In this document: one piece after another, positions 32,059 through 39,261 of the stretch
How positions within the stretch are numbered: the stretch's first letter is position 1
Layout of the letters: every line of letters starts with the position of its first letter
NCBI RefSeq assembly: GCF_026341125.1
Contig: NZ_JAPEOR010000002.1
Span: 2,969,001-3,033,000, forward strand
Reading direction: 5' to 3'
Length of the DNA: 64,000 bases
Source: Streptomyces sp. NBC_01142
Lineage (GTDB): Bacteria; Actinomycetota; Actinomycetes; Streptomycetales; Streptomycetaceae
The notes under the pieces: generated by a model
Told to the model about the DNA's origin: nothing
Databases searched by the model: none
What the model saw: only the letters and a program-made list of their open reading frames with translations
Made by a program: the position numbers and the translations under genes

Positions 32059-33035
32059 CAAGCGCCGCCCGCCCTGTGCTCATCGTCGCTGAACAGCTCG
32101 ATGCGGCTGCCGACATGGTCGTCGACCAGCTGAACCAGCGCGACATTCCCGTCATACGGTTCGACGCCGCCGTGTTCCCCCAACAACTCACGCTCACAGC
32201 CGGCCACGGGTCGACCGAGCTGGGATGGACCGGGGTACTGGACGACGGGCACCGGACGGCGCGGCTTGAAGACGTCCGGGCCGTCTACTGGAGGCGGCCC
32301 GGACGCTCCGCCATCGCCGACACCGTCCCCGAGCCATATGCGACGTGGGCCCAGAACCAGGCTGACGCCGCCCTACTCAACCTGTTAGCAGCCCTCCCGG
32401 GTGTCCGATGGATCAACAACCCTCATCACGACCGGATCGCCGCCCACAAGCCCCAGCAGCTCACCACCGCAACGCACTGCGGACTGAGGGTGCCACGCAG
32501 CCTCATCACGAACGACCCCAAGGCCGCCCAAGCATTCGCAAAGCAGATCGACGCCCCGATCATCTGCAAGCCCATCCTCGGCGGGCGCCTCCCTGTCGAA
32601 GAAGGTCGCTCCCTGATGGTGGCCACGCACTACGTCAATGCCAAGGAGTTCGACGACAGCATCCGCACCACCGCCCACTACTTCCAGGAAGCCATCGACA
32701 AGGCATACGAGGTACGCCTCGTAGCCGTGGGCGATCAGGTGTTCGGCGGCACCCTGCACACCACGTCGGAACGCGCGCGTACCGACTGGCGCACGGACTA
32801 CAAACACATCGAGTACGGCACCACGTCCGTTCCCGACCACATCATCTACGGCGTACGGCGCTTCCTGGCTTACTACGGGATCGTGTTCGGGTCGTTCGAC
32901 TTCGCCGTGACTCCTGATGACGAGTGGGTGTTCTTCGAGAACAACCCCGCCGGCACATGGGCATGGGTGGAGAACCGAACCGGCCTGCCGATCGCCGCTG
33001 CCCATGCCGACTACCTGCAAGGAGACACCGAATGA
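32055..33035 (+). CDS. tgmB: ATP-grasp graspetide maturase (TgmB-like)
   Basis: The enzyme uses ATP to activate acidic side chains of the precursor and join them to Thr/Ser (ester) or Lys (amide). The 326 residues fit the family. The N-terminal domain includes VLIVAEQLDAAADMVVDQL and VRAVYWRRPGRS. The ATP-grasp core shows PGVRWINNPHHDRIAAHKPQ, IICKPILGG and the end EWVFFENNPAGTWAWVENRT, containing the metal-binding Glu-x-Asn-Pro. It overlaps the precursor by 4 bp and the methyltransferase by 4 bp, so the three are one coupled unit. Confidence 0.9.
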   Translation: MTSAARPVLIVAEQLDAAADMVVDQLNQRDIPVIRFDAAVFPQQLTLTAGHGSTELGWTGVLDDGHRTARLEDVRAVYWRRPGRSAIADTVPEPYATWAQNQADAALLNLLAALPGVRWINNPHHDRIAAHKPQQLTTATHCGLRVPRSLITNDPKAAQAFAKQIDAPIICKPILGGRLPVEEGRSLMVATHYVNAKEFDDSIRTTAHYFQEAIDKAYEVRLVAVGDQVFGGTLHTTSERARTDWRTDYKHIEYGTTSVPDHIIYGVRRFLAYYGIVFGSFDFAVTPDDEWVFFENNPAGTWAWVENRTGLPIAAAHADYLQGDTE

Positions 33036-34120
33036 CTTGGCCGGACACCGGAGTGTCGGCCGCGCTGCGGCAAACGTTCGCCGCGGAACTCGACCCACAG
33101 TTCGACAGAGGGTGGGTAGACGCGTTCGCGGCCGTCCCCCGGCACGTATTCGTCCCCCGCTACTACGCCCAGTCTGACGACAGGTCGTGGCGGAGTGTCA
33201 CCTTGGGTGACCCGGGCTACATGGAAACGATCTACTCGAACCAGGCACTGACCACCCAGCTTGACGAACACGGCATCCCCACCAGTTCGTCAAGCGAACC
33301 CGCCCTCATGCTGGAAATGCTCGACGCCCTCGACGCTCACCAAGGCGACACGGTGTTCGAACTCGGGACGGGCACCGGCTACAACACGGCGCTGCTCTCG
33401 CACCGGCTCGGCGACGACAACGTGACAAGTATCGATGTCGACCCGAGCCTCGTGGAAGCTGCGGCCTTCCGGCTGGAAAAGGCCGGGTACCGCCCCTTCG
33501 TGACGACCGGCGACGGCGCCCGCGGCTGGCCGCAGCGCTCCCCCTACACCCGGATCATCGCCACCGCCGCGCTGCGTGCCGTGCCGGCCCCATTCCTCGA
33601 CCAGGCCGCACCTGGCGCGATCATCGTCGCCCCCATCGGGTACGGCGTACTACGTGCCACCATCACCGCCCCCGGCCACGCCACGGGCAGGTTCCTGCCG
33701 ACACCCGCGCACTTCATGCCTCGCCGGACGCCCGGCGCTGCCCCTGCGTTCGACGCGGTGCGTAGCGTGGAACCAACGGATACCAAGGTGGCGCCAACCG
33801 ACGTCCTCGACCGCCTGCGCTTTCCCCTGTCGATCGCCTTGCCCGGCCACAGCTCGTGCTCGTGGCGGGACGATGACGGCGAACTCACGGCCGTTGGCCT
33901 GTGGACCGAGGACGGCTCAACAGCAACCGCCCACGTCTCCGGCTCCGTCCGCCAGATCGGGCCACGGCGCCTGTGGGATGTCGTGGAAGACCTTGCCATC
34001 TTCGAGAACGTGCCGCATCGCGATGACTTCCACATGACCATCACGCCCAGTCGGCAAACCGTCTGGTACAACGCGCCCGACGGGCCTTCATGGGAACTGC
34101 CCGGAGGAGACGGCCCATGA
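33032..34120 (+). CDS. PCMT-type methyltransferase of graspetide system (TgmC-like)
   Basis: The 362-residue protein has a protein-L-isoaspartate methyltransferase core (about 25-225): HVFVPRYYAQSDDRSW, then SAM-binding VFELGTGTGYNTALLS (108-123), SIDVDPSLVEAAAFRLEKAG and APIGYGVLRATI. The C-terminal ~130 residues form an extra domain typical of methyltransferases linked to ATP-grasp RiPPs. In characterised relatives (fuscimiditide and imiditide pathways), methylation of an Asp side chain leads to a stable aspartimide, which is the likely role here. The start ATG overlaps the ligase stop. Confidence 0.85.
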   Translation: MTWPDTGVSAALRQTFAAELDPQFDRGWVDAFAAVPRHVFVPRYYAQSDDRSWRSVTLGDPGYMETIYSNQALTTQLDEHGIPTSSSSEPALMLEMLDALDAHQGDTVFELGTGTGYNTALLSHRLGDDNVTSIDVDPSLVEAAAFRLEKAGYRPFVTTGDGARGWPQRSPYTRIIATAALRAVPAPFLDQAAPGAIIVAPIGYGVLRATITAPGHATGRFLPTPAHFMPRRTPGAAPAFDAVRSVEPTDTKVAPTDVLDRLRFPLSIALPGHSSCSWRDDDGELTAVGLWTEDGSTATAHVSGSVRQIGPRRLWDVVEDLAIFENVPHRDDFHMTITPSRQTVWYNAPDGPSWELPGGDGP

Positions 34121-34206
34121 TCACCATGCTCGGCACCATCGCCGCGTTATGCGGCGCGGCAACGGCTTACTACACCCTCACTCACAACCGAGGCCGCTCA
34201 CGATGA
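34117..34206 (+). CDS. 29-aa membrane microprotein A
   Basis: The ORF encodes MITMLGTIAALCGAATAY followed by a short hydrophilic end (THNRGRSR). It starts on the methyltransferase stop (ATGA) and its stop overlaps the next microORF (ATGA), an arrangement strongly suggesting translation. A single short TM helix is predicted. Possible roles include export or self-protection; unproven. Confidence 0.5.
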   Translation: MITMLGTIAALCGAATAYYTLTHNRGRSR

Positions 34207-34292
34207 GACAACGCCTCTTCTGCCTCGTGATGATCATCAGTTCGGTCGCTGTGGTGCTGCCTCTGGCCATCCTCGGCGATCCCGGCCGCTGA
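34203..34292 (+). CDS. 29-aa membrane microprotein B
   Basis: The ORF encodes MRQRLFCLVMIISSVAVVLP followed by LAILGDPGR, a basic start and one hydrophobic helix with a terminal RQRLFC positively charged cap. It is coupled to microprotein A by a 4-bp overlap and is the last gene before two strong hairpins. It could also be read as a very short signal peptide-like sequence. Function unknown. Confidence 0.45.
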   Translation: MRQRLFCLVMIISSVAVVLPLAILGDPGR

Positions 34293-34314
34293 ACCCCGGC
34301 CCCGCACGAGCCGG

Positions 34315-34401
34315 CCGCGCCGCCCTCGTTCCCCCACCGGGCGGCGCGGTCTCCTGCCCACGACGGCCCCGGTTCCTCCCACAGGAGGGGCCGGGGCCGT
34401 C
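34315..34401 (+). terminator. Tandem strong hairpins ending the prophage operon
   Basis: First stem 34315-34325/34339-34349 (CCGCGCCGCCC with GGGCGGCGCGG); second stem 34362-34372/34391-34401 (GACGGCCCCGG with CCGGGGCCGTC) containing an inner CCTCC/GGAGG stem. Two terminators in a row at the prophage edge would insulate host genes. Confidence 0.75.
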
Positions 34402-34430
34402 TGTCTGCCCTAACGCCGCAAAACCCCAGG

Positions 34431-34679
34431 TCACACCGAGAGTGTTTTACCCACGTTGCTGCACATGAGGGTGGCGACGCGCTGGTCGCCGTCGATTCCG
34501 AGTTCGTCCCGCAGGGCGTTGGCCAGCTGGGTCGCCCGCGCACCCACCTCCGCGAAGGTGCGGCGCTGCGGCTCGGCTTCCCCTGTCCAGGTAGTGATCT
34601 GTGACTTACCGTGGATCGTCATCCCGTGGTGAAGGATGCGGGTCACAGTCAGCGGTACGTCCTGCATGGTGCTCAGCAC
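34431..34679 (-). pseudogene. Acyl-CoA synthetase, 5' fragment cut by prophage insertion
   Basis: The fragment encodes MLSTMQDVPLTVTRILHHGM, TTWTGEAEPQRRTFAEVG and DELGIDGDQRVATLM, the start of a long-chain fatty-acid CoA ligase (family length about 540). After about 75 residues it runs into phage DNA and stops. The AMP-binding core should lie beyond the left end of the prophage. While integrated, the prophage inactivates this gene; precise excision would restore it. Confidence 0.8.
34440..34490. other. Right prophage attachment junction (attR or attL)
   Basis: On the reverse strand the acyl-CoA synthetase reading frame is intact up to ATL-M at about 34,467 and then departs from the family (which normally continues W-N-N-A-E) into CSNVGKTLSV and a stop. 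The change falls at about 34,461-34,467 (GCACATG). This places the crossover in a coding gene, as is common for serine integrases of Streptomyces phages. The exact core cannot be fixed without the left junction. Confidence 0.65.
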
Positions 34680-34738
34680 GGCGTCCTCCCGGTGGGCGCT
34701 AGCGCTACGTGGCAGTTACGGGTGTGTAGATTCTGCTC

Positions 34739-34756
34739 ACATACCGCGCGGTATGT
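34739..34756. promoter_or_regulatory. 18-bp perfect palindrome upstream of acyl-CoA synthetase
   Basis: ACATACCGCGCGGTATGT is perfectly symmetric and sits 60 bp upstream of the disrupted gene's start (reverse strand). TetR-family regulators of fatty-acid genes bind palindromes of this kind; the regulator is not in the window. Confidence 0.55.
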
Positions 34757-34828
34757 CACTACCCGGGAGTAAGGAATCACGGTGGAGGCCGTCCGGATCC
34801 GCAGGGGCACCGCGCCGCCGGCGGCAGG

Positions 34829-35401
34829 TCAGCGGACCGGCGAAAGCTCCGGGTCCTCGCGGAGCTTGCCGAGCGCCCGCGATACCGCGCTCTTGACCGT
34901 GCCGATCGAGACGCCGAGCACCTCGGCCGTCTGGGCCTCGCTCAGATCCTCGTAGTAGCGAAGGACGACCATCGCCCGCTGCCGGTCCGGCAGCTTCATC
35001 ACGGCGCGCCACATGGCGTCGTGCAGAACCTGCTGTTCGGCCGGGTCGGTCTCGGGCACGGCCTCCCGCTCGGGCAGCTCGTCGCAGGCGAACTCGTCCA
35101 CCTTGCGCTTGCGCCACTGTGAGGTGCGGGTGTTCAGCAGTGCGCGGCGGACATAGCCGTCGAGCGCCCGGTGGTCCTCGATCCGCTCCCACGCGACGTA
35201 GGTCTTGGTGAGCGCGGTCTGCAGCAGGTCCTCGGCATCGCTCGGGTTCGCGGTGAGCGAGCGGGCGGTACGCAGCAGTACGGGCCCCCGCGCCCGTACG
35301 TACGAGGAGAACGACGAGTAGGTCGCACTGCGCGTCTGGGGCGCGTACGACGGCACCGGCGCGGCGGGCTTGGAAGCGCTTGTGCAGACTGGCGTGGTCA
35401 T
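34829..35401 (-). CDS. ECF sigma factor, SigE family
   Basis: The 190-residue protein directs RNA polymerase to a small regulon. Region 2 covers about 28-95 (SYVRARGPVLLRTARSLTAN, DAEDLLQTALTKTYVAWERI, YVRRALLNTRTSQWRKRK), and region 4 covers about 130-185 (VMKLPDRQRAMVVLRYYEDL, SEAQTAEVLGVSIGTVKSAV). An N-terminal Ser/Thr/Pro-rich extension of about 27 residues precedes region 2. No anti-sigma gene is adjacent. The sigma gene is followed by the acyl-CoA synthetase gene in the same direction, but a palindrome and 149-bp gap separate them. Confidence 0.9.
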   Translation of the reverse strand: MTTPVCTSASKPAAPVPSYAPQTRSATYSSFSSYVRARGPVLLRTARSLTANPSDAEDLLQTALTKTYVAWERIEDHRALDGYVRRALLNTRTSQWRKRKVDEFACDELPEREAVPETDPAEQQVLHDAMWRAVMKLPDRQRAMVVLRYYEDLSEAQTAEVLGVSIGTVKSAVSRALGKLREDPELSPVR

Positions 35402-35583
35402 AGGTCCACGCTAGGAGCGGGCACTACCGTCGCGGATCGGCCCCAGGTCCCGAAGCCCTCTCCGCCTCAGGTTGTAGTGGTGGTGCTGCCCCCACCTCCT
35501 GAAGGTGGAGGAGACCCTCAGGGTCGGATACGGGCCACCCGGCTCCCCAGCCGTCGGCACAGGGTGCGCCCAGCTGTCTCAGC

Positions 35584-35650
35584 AGCCCACTCACCAGTCC
35601 GTTCGGCAGTCCGTTCAGCAGTCCGCTCAGCAGCCCGTTCAGCAGTCCGC
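35584..35650. repeat. 12-bp tandem repeat at the end of the thiolase gene
   Basis: About 5.5 imperfect copies of AGTCCGTTCAGC run from 35584 to 35650, covering the stop codon and last residues of the Ltp2-like gene. Copy-number change here could alter the C-terminus. Confidence 0.7.
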
Positions 35651-36805
35651 GCCCAGGATCAGCCCGGATGTGGGAACTCCGGTGCCCGCCGTGACCAGGG
35701 CGCGGGCCGCGCCCGGTATCTGGTTCACCGAGGTGCCGCGCAACTGTCTCACCGCCTCCGCGATGCCGTTCATCCCGTGCAGATACGCCTCTCCGAGCTG
35801 CCCTCCATGGGTGTTCAGCGGGAGGGAGTCCGCCGCCACGAACTCCGCCGCCTCACCCGGCTTGCAGAACCCGAACTCCTCCAGCTGCATCAGCACAAAT
35901 GGCGTGAAATGGTCGTAAAGAATGCCCACATCGATATCACCGGGCGCAAGCCCGGAAGTCCGCCAGAGCTGCCGGGCGACCACGCTCATCTCGGGCAGGC
36001 CGGTGAGGTCGTCGCGGTAGAAGCTGGTCATCGCCTCCTGGTTGCGGCCGGCCCCCTGCGCCGCGGCGACGATCACCGCGGGCGGATGCGGCAGATCCCG
36101 GGCCCGCTCGACGGAGGTGACCACGATCGCCTGGGCGCCGTCGGTCTCCTGACAGCAGTCGAGAAGACGCAGCGGCTCCACGATCCAGCGCGATGCGGCA
36201 TGGTCGGCGAGGGTGATCGGCTTCTCGTAGAAGTACGCCGCGGGGTTGTTCGCCGCATGACGGCGGTCGGTGACGGCGACGGGCCCGAACGCCTCGGGCG
36301 TGAGCCCGTATGTGTGGAGATAGCGCTGGGCGGCCATGGCGACCCAGGATGCGGGGGTAAGCAGCCCGAAGGGCAGGCTCCAGCCGAGCGCCGCGCCCTC
36401 GGCGGACGGCTCCCGGTGCTGCACACCGGAGCCGAAACGCCGTCCGGAACGCTCATTGAACGCCCGGTAGCAGACGACGACTTCGGCGATGCCCGACGCG
36501 ACGGCGAGGGCGGCCTGCTGCACGGTGGCGCAGGCCGCACCACCGCCGTAGTGGACACGGGAGAAGAACGACAGCTCGCCGATACCGGCCGCCTGGGCGA
36601 CCGTGATCTCGGGGCTGGTGTCCATCGTGAAGGTAACCAGGCCGTCGACGTCGGCGGGGGAGAGCCCCGCGTCGTCGAGGGCGGTATGCACCGCCTCGAC
36701 GGCCAGCTTGAGCTCGCTGCGCCCGGAGTCCTTGGAGAACTCGGTGGCCCCGATCCCGGCGACGGCCGCCCTGCCGCCGAGTGAGTCGCGGTGATGGATG
36801 CTCAT
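35639..36805 (-). CDS. Ltp2-like lipid-transfer thiolase/aldolase
   Basis: The 388-residue protein belongs to the SCP-X/lipid-transfer thiolases. It has VAGIGATEFSKDSGRSELKL at the start, a VHYGGGAACATVQQAALAVA active-site region (about 84-103), and a C-terminal NTHGGQLGEAYLHGMNGIAE motif. In mycobacteria Ltp2 performs the retro-aldol step that removes the last side-chain carbons of cholesterol, in complex with the DUF35 domain of ChsH2. Here it is the last gene of an operon with the same set of partners. Substrate in this organism is not known. Its start overlaps the MaoC stop (ATGA). Confidence 0.85.
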   Translation of the reverse strand: MSIHHRDSLGGRAAVAGIGATEFSKDSGRSELKLAVEAVHTALDDAGLSPADVDGLVTFTMDTSPEITVAQAAGIGELSFFSRVHYGGGAACATVQQAALAVASGIAEVVVCYRAFNERSGRRFGSGVQHREPSAEGAALGWSLPFGLLTPASWVAMAAQRYLHTYGLTPEAFGPVAVTDRRHAANNPAAYFYEKPITLADHAASRWIVEPLRLLDCCQETDGAQAIVVTSVERARDLPHPPAVIVAAAQGAGRNQEAMTSFYRDDLTGLPEMSVVARQLWRTSGLAPGDIDVGILYDHFTPFVLMQLEEFGFCKPGEAAEFVAADSLPLNTHGGQLGEAYLHGMNGIAEAVRQLRGTSVNQIPGAARALVTAGTGVPTSGLILGADC

Positions 36806-37194
36806 GCGCCGGCCTCCGGGAGGATCACGGTCACCGTGCCGGTGACGTGGTTACCGATGCCATTGGCTCCGACGACCCTCACTTCGGCTGTGGCGCCCTC
36901 GACGGAGGTCACCGTGCCGCTCAACACCATGGTGTCTCCCGGATAGTTGGGCGCCCCGAGGCGGATGGCTACCTTGCGCAGCACGGCACGCTCTCCGATG
37001 CAGTCGGTGATGTACCGCCCGACCAGTCCGTTGGTCGTCAGAATGTTCATGAAGATGTCCGGGGAGCCCCTTTCCCTGGCGAGCTCCGTGTCATGGTGCA
37101 CGTCCTGGTAGTCGCGGGAGACGACGGCTCCGGCGACGATCAGGGTGCGGGTGATGGGGATGGTGAGCGGCGGCAGTGCGTCACCGGCTTTCAC
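36802..37194 (-). CDS. MaoC-family dehydratase (ChsH1-like)
   Basis: The 130-residue single-hotdog protein contains SRDYQDVHHDTELARERGSP and DIFMNILTTNGLVGRYITD, the MaoC hydratase region with its Asp/His pair, and ends in a beta-sheet GNHVTGTVTVILPE. In the igr operon ChsH1 pairs with the MaoC domain of ChsH2 to hydrate the enoyl-CoA. The start is GTG 37194, overlapping the upstream dehydrogenase stop by 14 bp; longer forms run into that gene. The stop overlaps the thiolase start. Confidence 0.85.
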   Translation of the reverse strand: MKAGDALPPLTIPITRTLIVAGAVVSRDYQDVHHDTELARERGSPDIFMNILTTNGLVGRYITDCIGERAVLRKVAIRLGAPNYPGDTMVLSGTVTSVEGATAEVRVVGANGIGNHVTGTVTVILPEAGA

Positions 37195-38218
37195 ACGAGG
37201 GCTCCCTTGCGAGTAACTGGCCGAGTTCAGCGAGGAGTTCTGAACCGCATCCGAGGTAGGCGTCCAGCTGGCGCCCCCACAGGAAGTGGCGGTGGACAGG
37301 GTGGTCCAGGTCGGCGCCCGTCCCGCCGTGCAAATGCTGCCCGGCATGGACGACGCGCTTTCCGGCCTCGGAGGCCCACCAGGCGGCGGTGAGCACCTGG
37401 GTGGCGTGCGGCAGCCCTTCGTCGTACCGCCAGGCCGCTTCATAGGCCGTGACCCGTATCGCCTCGGTATCCATGTATGCGTCGGCGGCGCGGATCAGCA
37501 CGCCCTGGTTGGTGGAGAGGGGACGCCCGAACTGCTCGCGGGTCGAGGTGTACTCCACGGCCCGGGCGAGCGAGCCCGTGCACACCCCGGCCTGCAGCCC
37601 CGCGAAGGCGGTACGGCCCAGAGCCAGTACGGACTCGTACGCACCGGGCCCGCCGATCCGTTCGCCCGGGGTCTGGGACAGGACGAGCCGCCCGGCCGCC
37701 CAGGGCGCGGTGGTCTCCACCTCCGCCACCTCCGCATCGGTGGTCCGTACGAGCCACAGCGCACGGTCGGCGTCGGGGACCAGCACATGCGTGGCGTCCC
37801 GCAGCCAGGGGACGTACGGCACCGATCCGGTCAGCCGCCCCGGAGCGGAGGCTCGTACACCACCCTGGGCAGGGAACGCGCCGGTCGCCACCGCCCTGCC
37901 GTCGCGGAGCACCGGCAGCAGCCGGGCCCGCTGCTCGTCGGTGCCGTGCGCGGCCACCGCCAGCAGTCCGTATACACAGGTGGCCGCGAGCGGCACCTGC
38001 GCGGTGGTCCGCCCCTGTTCCTCCAGCACCAGCACCAGACCGAGCAGGCCTATGTCCTCGGCGGCCCCGACAAGCCCCGCCGCACACAACGCCTTCCACA
38101 GCTCGGCGTCACTGCCCGTCCCCGCCGCGGCGAGGCGCTCGTGGGTGGAGAGGTCGCCGAATATCTGCGCCGCCAGCTCCCGCGCAGCCGTCTGCTCCTC
38201 CGTGGGCGTGAAGTCCAT
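37181..38218 (-). CDS. Acyl-CoA dehydrogenase (FadE28-like subunit)
   Basis: The 345-residue protein starts MDFTPTEEQTAARELAAQIF and has the shortened acyl-CoA dehydrogenase fold, with TSTREQFGRPLSTNQGVLIR (about 240-260) and HGGTGADLDHPVHRHFLWGR near the C-terminus. The length and operon position match FadE28, which forms an alpha2beta2 enzyme with FadE29 (ChsE1-ChsE2 type) for side-chain dehydrogenation. The start ATG 38218 is 1 bp from the preceding stop. The longer upstream extension lies in the MaoC/DUF35 gene and was rejected. Confidence 0.85.
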   Translation of the reverse strand: MDFTPTEEQTAARELAAQIFGDLSTHERLAAAGTGSDAELWKALCAAGLVGAAEDIGLLGLVLVLEEQGRTTAQVPLAATCVYGLLAVAAHGTDEQRARLLPVLRDGRAVATGAFPAQGGVRASAPGRLTGSVPYVPWLRDATHVLVPDADRALWLVRTTDAEVAEVETTAPWAAGRLVLSQTPGERIGGPGAYESVLALGRTAFAGLQAGVCTGSLARAVEYTSTREQFGRPLSTNQGVLIRAADAYMDTEAIRVTAYEAAWRYDEGLPHATQVLTAAWWASEAGKRVVHAGQHLHGGTGADLDHPVHRHFLWGRQLDAYLGCGSELLAELGQLLAREPSCESR

Positions 38219-38219
38219 A

Positions 38220-39188
38220 TCAGCCCGCACCCCCCTCCGAGGCCCGGAAGACAGGAAGCTCCAATTCCTCGTCCACCCGGAGAAATTCAAGCTGCACAGG
38301 CATCCCGATCCGCACCTTGTCGTACGGCACCCCGACCACATTGCTGACCATCCGCACGCCCTCCGCCAGCTCGATCAGGCCCACCGCATAGGGCGGGTCA
38401 AAGGCAGGGAAAGGCGGGTGGTGCATCACGACGTACGAGTACACGCTCCCCGCGCCGCTCGCCTCGACCGTGTCCCACTCGGGGGACCCGCACGCACTGC
38501 ACCCAGGCAACCAGGGGAAGCGCAGCGCCTCGCATCCCCCGCAGCGCTGGATCAGCAGCCGGTGCTCGGCCACTGCGTCCCAGAACCCGGCGTTGTCCCG
38601 GTTGATCACCGGGCGCGGCCGCTTGCCCGGGCGCTTCGGCCGCGCGGCCGGCGCGTACTTGAGGATCCTGAAGCGGTGTGTGCCCGCCGGCTCCCCGTTC
38701 GCCCGGACGTCCATCCGCGTGGTGACGAAGTAGCCCGTCCCCAGCTTGGTGGTCTTCCGCTCCGACACCGACTCGATGGCCGCGTCGAACGTGATCCGGT
38801 CCCCAGGCCGAAGCGGCCGCAGATAGTCCTGCTCGCAGTCGGTCGCAACCACCGAGGTGAATCCCGCCCCGTCGAGCAGCCCGAACAGTTCGTCGTGCAC
38901 CACGGTCCGGTCCGTGTGCCCCGAAAGACCGCCCATCGTCCACGCCTGCAGCATGGCCGGCGGAGCTATGGCGTCCGGCCCGCCGTACGCGGGGTTGGCA
39001 TCCCCCATCACCTCGCACCAGTGCCTGATCATCGCCTCGTTGACCAGATCCTTGCCGACGACTGAGGTGGCAGTTGCCCTCCCCTCGTACGCCTTCAGCC
39101 GTACGTACAACTCGTCGGACACCTCAGTCCCGTCAGTCACGTCCGTCATGTCCTTCGTGCCCGTCACGTAAGTCATGTCGTCACGCAA
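38220..39188 (-). CDS. MaoC-DUF35 fusion protein (ChsH2-like)
   Basis: The 322-residue protein has an N-terminal hotdog domain (about 25-170: AMIRHWCEVMGDANPAYGGP, RPLRPGDRITFDAAIESVSE) and a C-terminal DUF35 region with a rubredoxin-like zinc ribbon (CGGCEALRFPWLPGCSACG) and OB fold. In the mycobacterial cholesterol pathway ChsH2 provides half of the hydratase and its DUF35 domain docks Ltp2. The same fusion in the same neighbourhood supports the role. The start may be 39188 or one of several in-frame ATGs within the next 15 codons. Confidence 0.85.
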   Translation of the reverse strand: MRDDMTYVTGTKDMTDVTDGTEVSDELYVRLKAYEGRATATSVVGKDLVNEAMIRHWCEVMGDANPAYGGPDAIAPPAMLQAWTMGGLSGHTDRTVVHDELFGLLDGAGFTSVVATDCEQDYLRPLRPGDRITFDAAIESVSERKTTKLGTGYFVTTRMDVRANGEPAGTHRFRILKYAPAARPKRPGKRPRPVINRDNAGFWDAVAEHRLLIQRCGGCEALRFPWLPGCSACGSPEWDTVEASGAGSVYSYVVMHHPPFPAFDPPYAVGLIELAEGVRMVSNVVGVPYDKVRIGMPVQLEFLRVDEELELPVFRASEGGAG

Positions 39189-39261
39189 GCCATGTCAGCC
39201 ACCCCAGTCACCCCTGCCACCCCTGCCACCCTCGGCATCTCCGGCATCTCCGGCATCTTGG

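Noticed and set aside
1..34460. Prophage integrase and repressor genes
   Set aside because: I looked for recombinase and short repressor proteins in all frames of this part and found none; they are expected left of the window.
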